Assembly: GCA_031272885.1 (NCBI GenBank)
Contig: JAISSX010000057.1
Location: forward strand, 186,001-250,000
Length of the DNA: 64,000 bases
Direction: 5' to 3'
DNA from: Bifidobacteriaceae bacterium
GTDB taxonomy: Bacteria > Actinomycetota > Actinomycetes > Actinomycetales > WQXJ01
Shown here: one piece after another, positions 27,169 through 37,608 of the stretch
Layout: each line of letters begins with the position of its first letter
How positions within the stretch are numbered: position 1 is the first letter of the stretch
The notes under the pieces: generated by a model
Told to the model about the DNA's origin: nothing
The model's database searches: none
Seen by the model: only the letters and a program-made list of their open reading frames with translations
Position numbers and translations under genes: made by a program

Positions 27169-28671
27169 TTACTTCTCCAGTTCGGCCTCTTGGGCCGCCA
27201 GGAGCTGGAACTCTTCTTCCGGCGCGTTGCCCACCACGTGCTTGTGGGAGTAGAGCAGGAAGTAGGCCATGAGCACCACGAATACGGCCAAAGTGAGCAG
27301 AGCCGCCTTCGGGTCATACACGAACACCGAGACCACTGCCACCACACCCAAGATGGTGGCGATACCGGTGGTGATGGCGCCGCCAGGCGTCAGGTAGTAC
27401 CGCTGCAAGTCCTTGGCCCGGATGCGCAGGATGACGTGGCTCAGGCTCATCATCACATAGGAGATGGTGGCGCCGAACACGGCGATGTCCATCATGCGCG
27501 CGCCCGACTGCTGCCAGGCGCCCAGTACGAAGGCGATGGTGCCGGGCACCAGGTAAGCCAGCGTGGGAACCTTGCGCTTCGAAGTGACGGAGATCCAGCG
27601 GGGCAGGTAGCCGGCGCGGGACAGGGCGAACAACTGGCGCGAGCAGGCGTAGATCAGCGAGAAGAAGCTGGCGATCAGGCCGGCCAGACCAGCGATGTTG
27701 ACGAAGGTCACAATCCACGACTGCGCACCAGCGGCCTTCAGGGCCACAATCAGCGGTGCGCCAGCGCCGGCGATGCAGGCCGAGCCACCAGGAGAGGTTG
27801 ACGCGATGTCGGTGGCGCAGCCATCAACGGTCACGTTGGTGCCACCGGGCGACAGGAACAGCACCAGGGCGCCGAACACCAGCAGGCAGAGCATGCCGAT
27901 GATGATGCCGCGGGGCATGTCGCGCTTGGGGTCTTTGGCCTCTTCGGCCGCCACCGGCACGCCCTCGATGCCGAGGAAGAACCAGATACCGCAGACCAGC
28001 GAAGCCAGGGTGCCCTTGACGCCGAACGGCAAGAACTCGGAGGAGCCGAATGAACCGTCCGGCTCGATGTTGGTCAACTGGCCGGCGTCGAAGTGGGGGG
28101 CGATGGCCACGAAGTAGACAACCAAGGCGACCACGGCAATGGCCGTGATGACGAAGATGGTCTTGAGGGCCTCGCCGGCGCCGATCAACTGGATGCCGAC
28201 GAACACGATCCAGAAGACCGCGTAGATGCCGACGTTGAGCCAGAAGCTGGACTCCCAGCCGAACAACTCACGCACATAGTCGCCGATGAACGTGGCGATG
28301 GCTGCCGGGGCGATGGCGTACTCGATCAGGATGGCGACGCCGGTGGCGTAACCACCGAACCGTCCCATGGCGCGGCGGGCAAACGAGTAGCCCGCGCCGG
28401 CCACCGGCATGGCGGCCGACATTTCGGCGATGCCGAAGCACATGAACAGGTACATGATGCCCATCAGCAGGAAGGCGATGAGCAGGCCGCCGAAGCCACC
28501 CGTGGCCAGGCCGCCGTTCCAGCCCGAGAAATCGCCCGAGATCACGTAGGCGACGCCCAGGCCGGCCAGGATGACCCAGCCGCCGGCGCCCTGCTTGAGG
28601 GATCGTTCAGCGAAATACTCTTGACCCTCGGTTGAACCCGAGGAGGCCGGAGCAGGTTGGTGAGAACTCAT
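27169..28671 (-). CDS. eat: ethanolamine permease (APC superfamily)
   Basis: APC transporter: GGWVILAGLGVAYVISGDFSGWNGGL; adjacency to eut locus. Confidence 0.88.
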   Translation of the reverse strand: MSSHQPAPASSGSTEGQEYFAERSLKQGAGGWVILAGLGVAYVISGDFSGWNGGLATGGFGGLLIAFLLMGIMYLFMCFGIAEMSAAMPVAGAGYSFARRAMGRFGGYATGVAILIEYAIAPAAIATFIGDYVRELFGWESSFWLNVGIYAVFWIVFVGIQLIGAGEALKTIFVITAIAVVALVVYFVAIAPHFDAGQLTNIEPDGSFGSSEFLPFGVKGTLASLVCGIWFFLGIEGVPVAAEEAKDPKRDMPRGIIIGMLCLLVFGALVLFLSPGGTNVTVDGCATDIASTSPGGSACIAGAGAPLIVALKAAGAQSWIVTFVNIAGLAGLIASFFSLIYACSRQLFALSRAGYLPRWISVTSKRKVPTLAYLVPGTIAFVLGAWQQSGARMMDIAVFGATISYVMMSLSHVILRIRAKDLQRYYLTPGGAITTGIATILGVVAVVSVFVYDPKAALLTLAVFVVLMAYFLLYSHKHVVGNAPEEEFQLLAAQEAELEK

Positions 28672-28863
28672 GACGAGTGCTCCTCTCAGAGGGATGTAAG
28701 GACACGACTCACTGTGCCGCGGCACCGTTGCCGCCATGTAAAGGTACTGCGAAGAAGATGTGAACGCCAAGCATAAATTGGGCAATTTTCGCTACCTGTG
28801 AGCACGCTGAGCACGGCCAAGGAGCCCTGTCCGGGCGAAAAGTCGACTTAAGTAGCCATTGAC

Positions 28864-29556
28864 CTACCGGGCGTCATCGGGCACGGCGCCGCCGGCCTCC
28901 CCCGCCGCGGCCAAAGCCGCCGCCTCGGCCGCGTCCTGGCGGGCAAAGCGCCGGTTCAAGAAGTGCTGCACCACCGAACCGACCACCACGGCGAAGACAA
29001 TCCCCACGGCCACGCCCAACAGCGGCTGCTCCACCAGTTTGCCGGCCGCGAAACCGATGCCCGTGGAGTAGGTGCCCCAGAACAGGGCCGCAAACGAGTC
29101 GATCATGACGAAACGCCGGCGCGAGTACTTGATGGCCCCGGCCGTCAAGTTGACGGCCACCCGGCCCACCGGGATGAACCGGGCCACCATCAGCAAGGAT
29201 GCTCCCGTGCGGCGGAAGGTCCGGTCCGCCCAGGCGAAGGCCGCCTGGCCCTTGCCGGAACGGAAGATGCGCCACTCGGTGGCGTTGAAGACGCGGCCGA
29301 AGGTGTAGGCCGTGCAGTCGCCGCACAGGGCGCCGGCCGCCGCCACCAGGGCCAACAGCAGGCCGTGCTCAAACTTGACGCCGGGCGTCCAGTCAGCATT
29401 CTGGGCGAACAGGCTGGCCGCCGCGATCACCAGCGTCTCGGACGGGATGGGTGGGAAGAACCCGTCGATCACGGCCACCGCGAACACGGCCACCAGCGCC
29501 CAGGGGGACTCAGCCAGGGACATGACCCAGGCGTTGAACTGGCTCAGGAATTCCAC
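28864..29556 (-). CDS. DedA family membrane protein
   Basis: FFPPIPSETLVIAA; GRVAVNLTAG; VARFIPVGR. Confidence 0.9.
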   Translation of the reverse strand: MEFLSQFNAWVMSLAESPWALVAVFAVAVIDGFFPPIPSETLVIAAASLFAQNADWTPGVKFEHGLLLALVAAAGALCGDCTAYTFGRVFNATEWRIFRSGKGQAAFAWADRTFRRTGASLLMVARFIPVGRVAVNLTAGAIKYSRRRFVMIDSFAALFWGTYSTGIGFAAGKLVEQPLLGVAVGIVFAVVVGSVVQHFLNRRFARQDAAEAAALAAAGEAGGAVPDDAR

Positions 29557-29579
29557 GGCGCTCCCGGGGCTCGGTTGGG

Positions 29580-30986
29580 CTAGAGGGCGAGTTGCCTAGC
29601 CACCACAGTAGCCAACTTCCCGGCCACCGCATCCGCCTCCGGGCTGGTGGCGGCCTCCACCATGATGCGGACCAGCGGCTCCGTGCCACTGGCCCGCAGG
29701 AGGACCCGGCCGGTGTCACCCAACTCGGCTTCGGCCTCGGCCACCGCTGCCAGCACCGCCGGATCGGTCGCCGCCCGGGCCTTGTCCACGTTGGGCACGT
29801 TGATCAACACCTGCGGGAACTGCGGGAACTGGCCGGCCAGGGCGGCCAGGGATTCGTGCGAGGCCCGCACCTCGCAGGCCAGTTGGACGGCCGTCAAGGT
29901 ACCGTCGCCCGTGGTGGCGAACCGGGCCTGGATGACGTGCCCAGACTGCTCGCCGCCCAGCACGTAGCCGCCGCGCAGCATCTCCTCCAGCACATAGCGG
30001 TCACCGACGCCTGTCTTGACCGTCTCGATGCCGGCCGCCGCTAGGGCCTTGAACAGGCCAAGGTTGCTCATCACGGTCAACACCAGAGTGTTGTGGGCCA
30101 ACTGGCCACGCCGCTGCAGGGCCGTGGCCAGGATGCCCATGATCTTGTCGCCATCCACCAACTCACCGGAGGCATCCACCGCCAGGCAGCGGTCGGCATC
30201 GCCGTCGAAAGCAAACCCGGCATCGGCCTCCAGGCCCACTACGGCCCGCTGCAGCCGCTCCGGGTGGGTCGAACCGACCCCGCTGTTGATGTTGACACCG
30301 CTGGGCTGCACCGCCAGCGAGACCACTTCGGCCCCGAGCCGGCGGAACACCTCGGGCGCCACGTGGTAGGCCGCCCCGTTGGCGCAGTCCAGTACCACCC
30401 GCATGCCTTCCAGGCCCTGACCGGCGGTGGCCACCAGGAAGTCGATGTAGCCCTCCACCAGGCCGTGGTCGATCGTGGTGACGCCCACGGCATCGCCCAC
30501 CGCAGGCTCCCAGTCCTCATCCAGGCGGGTCTCGATCCTGTCCTCCACGGCATCGGGCAGCTTGTAGCCAGAAGACGAAAAGAACTTGATGCCGTTGTCG
30601 TGGTACGGGTTGTGCGAGGCGGAGATCATGACACCCAGGTCAAACCCGGCGTGTTTGGTCAGGTAGGCCAGGCCCGGCGTGGGCAACACGCCCGCCTGCA
30701 CCACGTCCACCCCGGCGCTGGCCAACCCGGCGGCACAGGCCGCCGCCAGCATGTCACCCGACACCCTTGAGTCGACGCCGACGATGGCGCGCAGGCGGGT
30801 TGGTTCATCGGTCGGCTCTGGGCGGTGGTCACGCACCCCGCCCAGATCGGTGGCGTGGCCGTAGCCGAGGCCGCGTTCGGCCTCCAGTTCACGGGCGGCG
30901 GCCGCCGCCAGGCGCAGCGCCAGGGAGGCGGTGATGTCGCGGCCAACCAGGCCGCGCACGCCATCGGTGCCGAATAGGCGAGCCAT
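29580..30986 (-). CDS. glmM: phosphoglucosamine mutase
   Basis: LFGTDGVRG, ISASHNPYHDNGIKFF, DGDADRCL. Confidence 0.97.
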   Translation of the reverse strand: MARLFGTDGVRGLVGRDITASLALRLAAAAARELEAERGLGYGHATDLGGVRDHRPEPTDEPTRLRAIVGVDSRVSGDMLAAACAAGLASAGVDVVQAGVLPTPGLAYLTKHAGFDLGVMISASHNPYHDNGIKFFSSSGYKLPDAVEDRIETRLDEDWEPAVGDAVGVTTIDHGLVEGYIDFLVATAGQGLEGMRVVLDCANGAAYHVAPEVFRRLGAEVVSLAVQPSGVNINSGVGSTHPERLQRAVVGLEADAGFAFDGDADRCLAVDASGELVDGDKIMGILATALQRRGQLAHNTLVLTVMSNLGLFKALAAAGIETVKTGVGDRYVLEEMLRGGYVLGGEQSGHVIQARFATTGDGTLTAVQLACEVRASHESLAALAGQFPQFPQVLINVPNVDKARAATDPAVLAAVAEAEAELGDTGRVLLRASGTEPLVRIMVEAATSPEADAVAGKLATVVARQLAL

Positions 30987-31006
30987 GGGGGTGCCGGCCG
31001 GCCGGA

Positions 31007-31519
31007 TCAGCGCTTCGAATACTGGGGCGCCTTGCGGGCCTTCTTCAGGCCGGCCTTCTTGCGCTCGGTGACACGGGCATCCCGCGTCAGGAAACCGGCC
31101 TTCTTCAAGGTGGGCCGGTTGTGCTCCTCGTCGATGGCGTTCAGGGCCCGGGCAATGCCCAGGCGCAACGCCCCGGCCTGGCCGGAGATGCCGCCGCCGT
31201 CGATGCGGGCCAGCACATCGAACCGGCCCTCGATGTCAAGCACAGTGAAGGGGGAACGCACCAACTGCTGGTGCAGCTTGTTGGGGAAATAGTCTTCCAG
31301 TGTGCGGCCGTTGATGGTCCATTGGCCGGACCCAGGCACCAACCGGACCCGGGCCACCGCCTCCTTGCGGCGGCCAAGCGCCCGCCCTGGGGCAATGATC
31401 GACTGTCCCCTGCCGGATTCAGCGGGTGTCTCAGAGGTGTAGACGGAAGGTACCTCTTCGCCTTCTTCGTCGTCTTCGATCAGCTCTTCTACCAGCTGGT
31501 CCTCAGCAAATTCGGTCAC
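31007..31519 (-). CDS. rpsI: 30S ribosomal protein S9 (with acidic N-terminal extension)
   Basis: [31 protein letters not shown]. Confidence 0.98.
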   Translation of the reverse strand: MTEFAEDQLVEELIEDDEEGEEVPSVYTSETPAESGRGQSIIAPGRALGRRKEAVARVRLVPGSGQWTINGRTLEDYFPNKLHQQLVRSPFTVLDIEGRFDVLARIDGGGISGQAGALRLGIARALNAIDEEHNRPTLKKAGFLTRDARVTERKKAGLKKARKAPQYSKR

Positions 31520-31534
31520 GGTGCTCCTTATTGA

Positions 31535-31978
31535 TTACTGCGCAACCTGCGTCAGTTCAAAGACTTGCGGCTGTTGGGCGGCGTGGGGATGCTCAGCCCC
31601 GGCGTAGATCTTGAGTTTGCCGAGCTGCTGGCGGGCCAGTCGGTTCTTCGGCAACATGCCGCGCACGGCCTTGCGGATGACCTCTTCCGGCCGGGTGGCC
31701 ATCAACTGGGCGTAGCTGACGGCGGTCAGTCCGCCCGGATAACCAGAGTGGCGGTAGGCCTTCTTGGTCTCCAGCTTGTTGCCCGTCAACACCACCTTGT
31801 CCGCGTTGATGACGATCACAAAGTCGCCGGTGTCGACGTGGGGCGCGAAGACCGGCTTGTGCTTGCCCCGCAGCAGGATCGCCACTTGGCTGGCCAGCCG
31901 GCCCAGCACCACATCGGTGGCGTCGATGACGTACCAGGTCCGCTCTACTTGGCCCGGCTTGGGGGTGTACGTGCGCAC
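31535..31978 (-). CDS. rplM: 50S ribosomal protein L13
   Basis: [41 protein letters not shown] start. Confidence 0.98.
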   Translation of the reverse strand: MRTYTPKPGQVERTWYVIDATDVVLGRLASQVAILLRGKHKPVFAPHVDTGDFVIVINADKVVLTGNKLETKKAYRHSGYPGGLTAVSYAQLMATRPEEVIRKAVRGMLPKNRLARQQLGKLKIYAGAEHPHAAQQPQVFELTQVAQ

Positions 31979-32139
31979 AGTCTTTAGCCTTACTCGTTCG
32001 TGAAGTGGTGGCCCCCCGGCCTCGAAAGGCGGGCGTGCGGCATCGACAGCCGTCCGCACGGGAGACGTTTTAGGTTAGCGCAGCCACCCAGGCGGGTCAA
32101 AACTCCGGCCTGTCACAAGCGCGTCTTACACTGGGGCGC

Positions 32140-32619
32140 ATGACTCAGACCACCTGGCTGACCCAGGAAGCCTATGACCGTTTAGCGGCCGAACTGGCCC
32201 ACCTGCAGGGTGAAGGCATGGCCGAAATCGTCAAACGGATCGAGGCGGCCCGGGCCGAAGGCGACCTGAAAGAGAACGGCGGCTACCACGCCGCCCGCGA
32301 GGAACAAGCCAAGATGGCGGGCCGCATTGCCCAGCTCAAGGCCCTGTTGGAGGACGCCCAGGTGGGCGAGGCGCCCACCGACGCCTCCACCGTGCAGCCC
32401 GGCATGGTGGTGGAGGCCACGGTGGCCGGCCGGGCCATGACCTTCCTGCTCGGCTCACGCGAGGTGGCCGCCACCTCGGACCTTGACGTCTACAGCGAGA
32501 AGAGCCCCCTGGGGGCGGCCATCGTGGGTGCCGCCCCCGGCGAAACCCGCAGCTACACCACCCCCGCGGGCAAACAGATCGAAGTCAAGATCAAGGGCGC
32601 CAAGCCCTACGCCGCCTGA
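32140..32619 (+). CDS. greA: transcription elongation factor GreA
   Basis: ARAEGDLKENGGYHAAREEQ; SPLGAAIVGAAPGE. Confidence 0.96.
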   Translation: MTQTTWLTQEAYDRLAAELAHLQGEGMAEIVKRIEAARAEGDLKENGGYHAAREEQAKMAGRIAQLKALLEDAQVGEAPTDASTVQPGMVVEATVAGRAMTFLLGSREVAATSDLDVYSEKSPLGAAIVGAAPGETRSYTTPAGKQIEVKIKGAKPYAA

Positions 32620-32624
32620 CCGCC

Positions 32625-33284
32625 GTGCCCGCACCCGTGCCACTGATCCTGGCCTCGGCCTCGCCGGCCCGGCGGGCCACGCTGCAGGCCGCCGGCATCG
32701 ACCCAACCGTGCTGGTGACCGGAGTTGATGAGGACGCGGTGCTCGAAGCCGGCCTGGCCGCCCGGCCGGACCTACCGCCCGCCGGGCAAGTCTTGGTGTT
32801 GGCCAAGGCCAAGGCCCTGGCCGCCCTGCCCCAGGCCCCGGCCGGCAGCCTGGTGTTGGGCTGTGATTCGATGCTGGAGCTGGATGGCGAGATGCTGGGC
32901 AAACCGGCCGGCCCCGAAGACGCCGCCCGCCGCATCCGCCAACAGTCTGGCCGCGACGCCGTGCTCCACACCGGCCACTGGCTGGCTCGCCGGACCGAGG
33001 GCAACCAGCCACCGGAATCGGTGGGGGCGACATCGTCCACCGTGGTCCATTTTGCCGACCTGACGGAGGCGGAAATCCAGGCCTACGTGGCCACCGGCGA
33101 ACCGCTGCAGGTGGCCGGAGCCTTCACTATCGACGGCCTGGGCGGCCCGTTCATCCGCGGCGTGACCGGCGATCACCACGGGGTAGTGGGCCTGTCGCTG
33201 CCCACCCTGCGCGACCTGCTGGCCCTGCTGGGCCTGACCATCCCGGACCTGTGGCGGCCCGGCACCATCCAGCCGCCTTTGTAG
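32625..33284 (+). CDS. Maf family nucleotide pyrophosphatase
   Basis: LILASASPARRATLQAAGI; VLGCDSMLELDGEMLGKP. Confidence 0.94.
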   Translation: MPAPVPLILASASPARRATLQAAGIDPTVLVTGVDEDAVLEAGLAARPDLPPAGQVLVLAKAKALAALPQAPAGSLVLGCDSMLELDGEMLGKPAGPEDAARRIRQQSGRDAVLHTGHWLARRTEGNQPPESVGATSSTVVHFADLTEAEIQAYVATGEPLQVAGAFTIDGLGGPFIRGVTGDHHGVVGLSLPTLRDLLALLGLTIPDLWRPGTIQPPL

Positions 33285-33299
33285 AACCCCCACAATTCC

Positions 33300-33320
33300 G
33301 GGCCGCGGTACCTGCGGCCC
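33300..33320 (+). terminator. hairpin downstream of maf
   Basis: GGGCCGC-GGTACCT-GCGGCCC. Confidence 0.5.
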
Positions 33321-33363
33321 CGCCCTCTGGGCCCCAGCACCCCTCCGGCCCTACCGTGAAAGG

Positions 33364-35148
33364 GTGCCAGCGCTCGCCAAGGTCTTGATTGCCAACCGGG
33401 GCGAGATTGCCGTGCGCATCGCTCGGGCCTGCCAAGACGCCGGCCTGACGGCGGTGGCGGTATACGCCCCGGAAGACCGCGACGCGATGCACGTGCGGGT
33501 GGCGGACGAGGCCTACGCCCTGCCCGGGGAGACTCTTGCCACCACCTACCTGGATGCGACCGCGATTGTAGGGCTGGCCCAGCGCGCCGGTGCGGACACG
33601 GTCCACCCGGGCTACGGTTTCCTGGCCGAATCGGCCACCTTCGCCCGCCTGGTCAGCCAGGCCGGGCTGACCTGGGTAGGCCCCTCCCCCGCGGTGCTGG
33701 AACGGCTGGGCGACAAGGTGGCGGCCCGCCAGCTGGCGGCCTCCGTGGGCGCGCCCCTGGTGCCCGCCTCGCCCCTGGTGGCGGACGTGGCCGAGGTCGC
33801 GGCGTTCATCGAACAGTACGGCCTGCCGGTAGTGATCAAGGCGGCCCACGGCGGCGGCGGGCGGGGCATGCGGGTGGTGCGCGAGGCCGGCCAGGTGGAG
33901 CAGGCGCTTGAAGCCGCCCAGCGCGAGGCCCTGGCCGCCTTCGGCCGCGACGAGTGCTTTGTGGAACGCTACGTGGAGCGGCCCCGCCACATCGAGACCC
34001 AGTGCCTGGCCGATGCCCAAGGCGGTGTGGCCGTGGTCTCCACCCGCGACTGCTCGGTGCAGCGGCGCCACCAAAAGCTGATCGAGGAAGCCCCGGCGCC
34101 CTTCCTGACGGACGCCCAGGTGGCCGTGGTAACCGACACCTCGCGCGCCATCCTGCGGGCGGTGGGCTACCAGGGCGCCGCCACCTGCGAGTTCCTGTTG
34201 GCGCCCGATGGCGCGGTCTACTTCATGGAGGTCAACCCGCGGTTGCAGGTGGAGCACCCGGTCAGCGAAGAGGTCAGCGGCATCGACCTGGTGCGCGAGC
34301 AGCTTCGCCTGGCGGCCGGCGAGGCCCTGGGCTGCGAGCAGGTGCCGGCCCTGGGGCACGCCATCGAGTTCCGGATCAACGCCGAAGACCCGGGGGCGGG
34401 TTTCCTGCCCAGCCCCGGCCGGGTGGCCGCGCTGCGCCTGCCGGGCGGACCCGGAATCAGGCTGGATTTCGGCCACGAGGTGGGCGACACTTTAACCGGT
34501 ACCTACGATTCGTTGCTGGGCAAGGTCATCGTGTGGGGCGCCACCCGCCACGAAGCCCTGGCCCGGGCCCGCCGGGCCTTGGCCGAGACGAAGGTGACGG
34601 GCCTGGCCACCGTGGTGCCATTCCATCGCGCCGTGCTGGCGGCGGAGGCCTTCACGGCCGCCGGTGCGGCCGGCTTCACAGTTCATACCGGTTGGGTGGA
34701 AGGCGAATTCGCCGCCACCGTGGCCGGTCTCAAGCCCGCCGGTGGGAGCCTAGAGGGAGCTCCCACCGGCGGCCCTACCCCACCGACCGCCCGCATGGTG
34801 GTGGAGGTGGACGGCAAACGCCTGGAGGTGGTGCTGCCGGCCGCCCTGGCCGCGCCCGTCTCGCTGGCCGCCGCCCCACCAACCCCCCGGCGGGTCCGGC
34901 CGCCCGCCGCCCAAGCCACCGTGCCCGCCGCCGGCGCCGCCCCGGTGACCGCTCCCATGCAGGGCACGGTGGTGCGGGTGGCGGTGTCAGAGGGGGACAC
35001 CGTTGAGGCGGGCCAACTGCTGGTGGTGGTCGAGGCCATGAAGATGGAGCAGCCGCTGGCGGCGCCGCGGGCCGGCACGGTGCGGGCGCTGGCGGCGGCC
35101 GTGGGCCAACGGGTGCCCACCGGGCACGTCTTGTGCGTGGTTGACTAG
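33364..35148 (+). CDS. acetyl/propionyl-CoA carboxylase alpha subunit (biotin carboxylase + BCCP)
   Basis: VLIANRGEIAVRIARACQ; EAMKMEQPL biotinylation site. Confidence 0.96.
   Translation: MPALAKVLIANRGEIAVRIARACQDAGLTAVAVYAPEDRDAMHVRVADEAYALPGETLATTYLDATAIVGLAQRAGADTVHPGYGFLAESATFARLVSQAGLTWVGPSPAVLERLGDKVAARQLAASVGAPLVPASPLVADVAEVAAFIEQYGLPVVIKAAHGGGGRGMRVVREAGQVEQALEAAQREALAAFGRDECFVERYVERPRHIETQCLADAQGGVAVVSTRDCSVQRRHQKLIEEAPAPFLTDAQVAVVTDTSRAILRAVGYQGAATCEFLLAPDGAVYFMEVNPRLQVEHPVSEEVSGIDLVREQLRLAAGEALGCEQVPALGHAIEFRINAEDPGAGFLPSPGRVAALRLPGGPGIRLDFGHEVGDTLTGTYDSLLGKVIVWGATRHEALARARRALAETKVTGLATVVPFHRAVLAAEAFTAAGAAGFTVHTGWVEGEFAATVAGLKPAGGSLEGAPTGGPTPPTARMVVEVDGKRLEVVLPAALAAPVSLAAAPPTPRRVRPPAAQATVPAAGAAPVTAPMQGTVVRVAVSEGDTVEAGQLLVVVEAMKMEQPLAAPRAGTVRALAAAVGQRVPTGHVLCVVD
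34736..34772. repeat. perfect 14-bp inverted repeat inside carboxylase linker region
   Basis: CCGCCGGTGGGAGC-CTAGAGGGA-GCTCCCACCGGCGG. Confidence 0.95.
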
Positions 35149-35236
35149 CCTGTCCCAACCAAGGCCCGCCTAACCGAAATTCGTTGTCCGGCCGGCCCAA
35201 GCCATCCCCCGGGCGGCTCGGCTAGGCTCGGACCTC

Positions 35237-36304
35237 GTGCCAACCCAAACCGAAGCCTCGCCGCAACAGGTCCGCCGCTGGAAGCACTACCTGGCGGACG
35301 AGATCCAAGAGGCCGCCACCTACCGTGACCTGGCCCAACGCTGCCAAGACGAGGAACGCGACATTCTGCTTGGCCTGGCCGAGGCCGAAGAACGCCACGC
35401 CGATTATTGGCGCGGCCTGCTGGGCGATCATGCCCCCGCCAAGCCCGGCCGGCGCGCCTCCACTGCCTTCCTGGCCTTCCTGGCCCGGCATTTCGGTTTC
35501 ATCTTCGCCCTGGCCATGGCCGGCCGCTCCGAGGCCCGCAGCCGCTACCAGCGCGACCCGGCCGTGCCCGCCTCGATGCTGGCGGACGAACAGGTCCACT
35601 CCGAGGTGGTGCGCGGCCTGGCCGAACAGGGCCGGTCCCGCATCAGCGGCACCTTCCGGGCGGCCGTGTTCGGCGCCAACGACGGTCTGGTCTCCAACCT
35701 GGCCCTGGTGCTGGGCATCGGCGCCAGCGGCGTCAGTTCCAAGGTGGTGCTGCTGGCCGGTATTGCCGGGCTGCTGGCGGGCGCCTTCTCGATGGCGGCC
35801 GGCGAATACGTCTCGGTCGATTCGCAGCGGGCCCTGCTGGACGCCTCCAACCCGGACCCACGCACGTCACAGGCCCTGCCGGACCTAGACGTGGATGAAA
35901 ACGAGCTGGCCCTGGTCTACCGCGCCCGCGGCCTCGAAGAAGCCGAAGCCAAGGCCCGTGCCGCCCAGGTGCTGGCCCGGCGGGCCGCCTTCCAGCTACC
36001 CGGCAGCCAGACCGACAACGAGGTGGTGGGCAGCGGTCTCAAGGCCGCCATCGCCTCGTTCTGTTTCTTCTCGACGGGCGCCATCGTGCCCGTCCTGCCC
36101 TATATCTTCGGCCTGAGCGGGCTGGCCGCCGTACTGCTGGCCGCCGGCCTGGTGGGGGTGGGCCTGCTGGTGACCGGCGTCTGCACCGGCATTCTGAGCG
36201 GTACCTCGCCGCTGCTGAAGGGCGCCCGCCAGGTGGCCTTGGGCTGGGGCGCCGCCGCCGTCACCTACGGCCTTGGCCTGCTGTTCGGCACCACGGTCGG
36301 TTAG
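35237..36304 (+). CDS. VIT1/CCC1 transporter family protein with N-terminal ferritin-like domain
   Basis: EIQEAATYRDLAQ...EERHADYW; GANDGLVSNLALVLGIGASG; AGEYVSVDSQ. Confidence 0.92.
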   Translation: MPTQTEASPQQVRRWKHYLADEIQEAATYRDLAQRCQDEERDILLGLAEAEERHADYWRGLLGDHAPAKPGRRASTAFLAFLARHFGFIFALAMAGRSEARSRYQRDPAVPASMLADEQVHSEVVRGLAEQGRSRISGTFRAAVFGANDGLVSNLALVLGIGASGVSSKVVLLAGIAGLLAGAFSMAAGEYVSVDSQRALLDASNPDPRTSQALPDLDVDENELALVYRARGLEEAEAKARAAQVLARRAAFQLPGSQTDNEVVGSGLKAAIASFCFFSTGAIVPVLPYIFGLSGLAAVLLAAGLVGVGLLVTGVCTGILSGTSPLLKGARQVALGWGAAAVTYGLGLLFGTTVG

Positions 36305-37608
36305 TTGCAGCAGCACACCAGCGGCCGGTAGGCCGCCAACAGGGCACCGGCGGCCACGTCCCACGAGCGCGAGCGCCCAAGCTCGACACCGCCCCGCGAC
36401 AGGCGTGCCCGCAGCCGGCCGTCGCGCAACACCCGCCCAATGGCGCCCGCCCACACCGCCGGGTCGCGCCCGTCCACCAGCAGGCCTGACACGCCATCGG
36501 CCACCGCCGAACGCAGGCCGGTGGTATTGGCCGCCACCACGGGGGTGCCGCAGGCGGCCGATTCGAGCGCCACCATGCCGAACGTTTCGGAGCGCGACGG
36601 CATCACCGTCAACCGCCCGCCCTGGATCAACGCCACCAGGCGGTCCACCGGCTGGGCGCCCAGGAACACCACATCACCGGCCACACCAAGGTCGGCCGCC
36701 AGGCGCTTCAGGCCCACCGCGTAGTCCAGGTGGCCGGAACTGGGCGCCCCCAACACCACCAGGGCCGGGCGGGTGGCCGGTTTCAGGTGGGCCAGGGCTC
36801 GGATGGCCAGGTCTTGGCCCTTGATCGGCTGGACGCGGCCCAGCATCAGGATGTAGCCCTGGGGGCGGTTCAGGGCCGCTGGCAGGTCTTTCGGCAACCC
36901 CTGCCCCGCCGCCGGGTGGAACACCGCCGGGTCAACCCCGGGGCTGACCACCGCCACCCGTTCGGCCGGCACACCATAGTCACGCACGATGGCGTCCCGT
37001 TCGGCCGGGCTGACCGCCACCACGCGGGCGGCCCCTTGGGCCAGGCGCTGTTCCTCGGCCAAGCGCAGGGCCGGTTCGGCCTGGTCCCCGGGAGCCAGGG
37101 TGGCGTTCTTCAACGAAGCCACCGTGTGTAGCGACTGGACGTGCGGCACGCCCCAGGCCGCCGCCACCTGGGCGCCGGCCAGGCCGGACAGCCAGTAGTG
37201 CGAGTGGACCACCGCGGCCGGCTCGTGCCGGGCCAGGCCGGCGGCAAACTGGTCCGCCACCCCCGGCAGGTCTTCCTTGGCCAGCGGTGCCACCGGGCCG
37301 GCCCGCAGGAAATGGACCGCCACGCCATCGGCCACCGACACCGTGGGGCGAGCCAACTCATCGGCGCTGGCGGCCCGGGTGTACAGGTCAACCGCCACCC
37401 CTTGGCGGGCCATCGCCTTGGCCACGCCCAGGAGGTAGACGTTCATGCCACCGGCGTCGCCCTGGCCGGGCACCGCCAACGGCGAGGTGTGCAGGCTGAC
37501 CAGCGCCACCCGGGCGGGGCCACGGGCGGGCGCGGCCGGGCGTAGTTCGGCCTCCAGGCCGGTGAAGTAGCAATGGCCGGGATAGGGGGCGGCTTCCCGA
37601 ACGGTCAT
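36301..37608 (-). CDS. mshA: D-inositol-3-phosphate glycosyltransferase-like GT4
   Basis: VALVSLHTSPLAVPGQGDAGGMNVYLLGVAKAMARQGVAVDLYTR; PSRSETFGMVALESAACGTPVVA. Confidence 0.88.
   Translation of the reverse strand: MTVREAAPYPGHCYFTGLEAELRPAAPARGPARVALVSLHTSPLAVPGQGDAGGMNVYLLGVAKAMARQGVAVDLYTRAASADELARPTVSVADGVAVHFLRAGPVAPLAKEDLPGVADQFAAGLARHEPAAVVHSHYWLSGLAGAQVAAAWGVPHVQSLHTVASLKNATLAPGDQAEPALRLAEEQRLAQGAARVVAVSPAERDAIVRDYGVPAERVAVVSPGVDPAVFHPAAGQGLPKDLPAALNRPQGYILMLGRVQPIKGQDLAIRALAHLKPATRPALVVLGAPSSGHLDYAVGLKRLAADLGVAGDVVFLGAQPVDRLVALIQGGRLTVMPSRSETFGMVALESAACGTPVVAANTTGLRSAVADGVSGLLVDGRDPAVWAGAIGRVLRDGRLRARLSRGGVELGRSRSWDVAAGALLAAYRPLVCCCN

Noticed and set aside
33151-34476. 441-aa minus-strand ORF opposite the biotin carboxylase
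   Set aside because: Antisense artefact of a strongly conserved plus-strand gene
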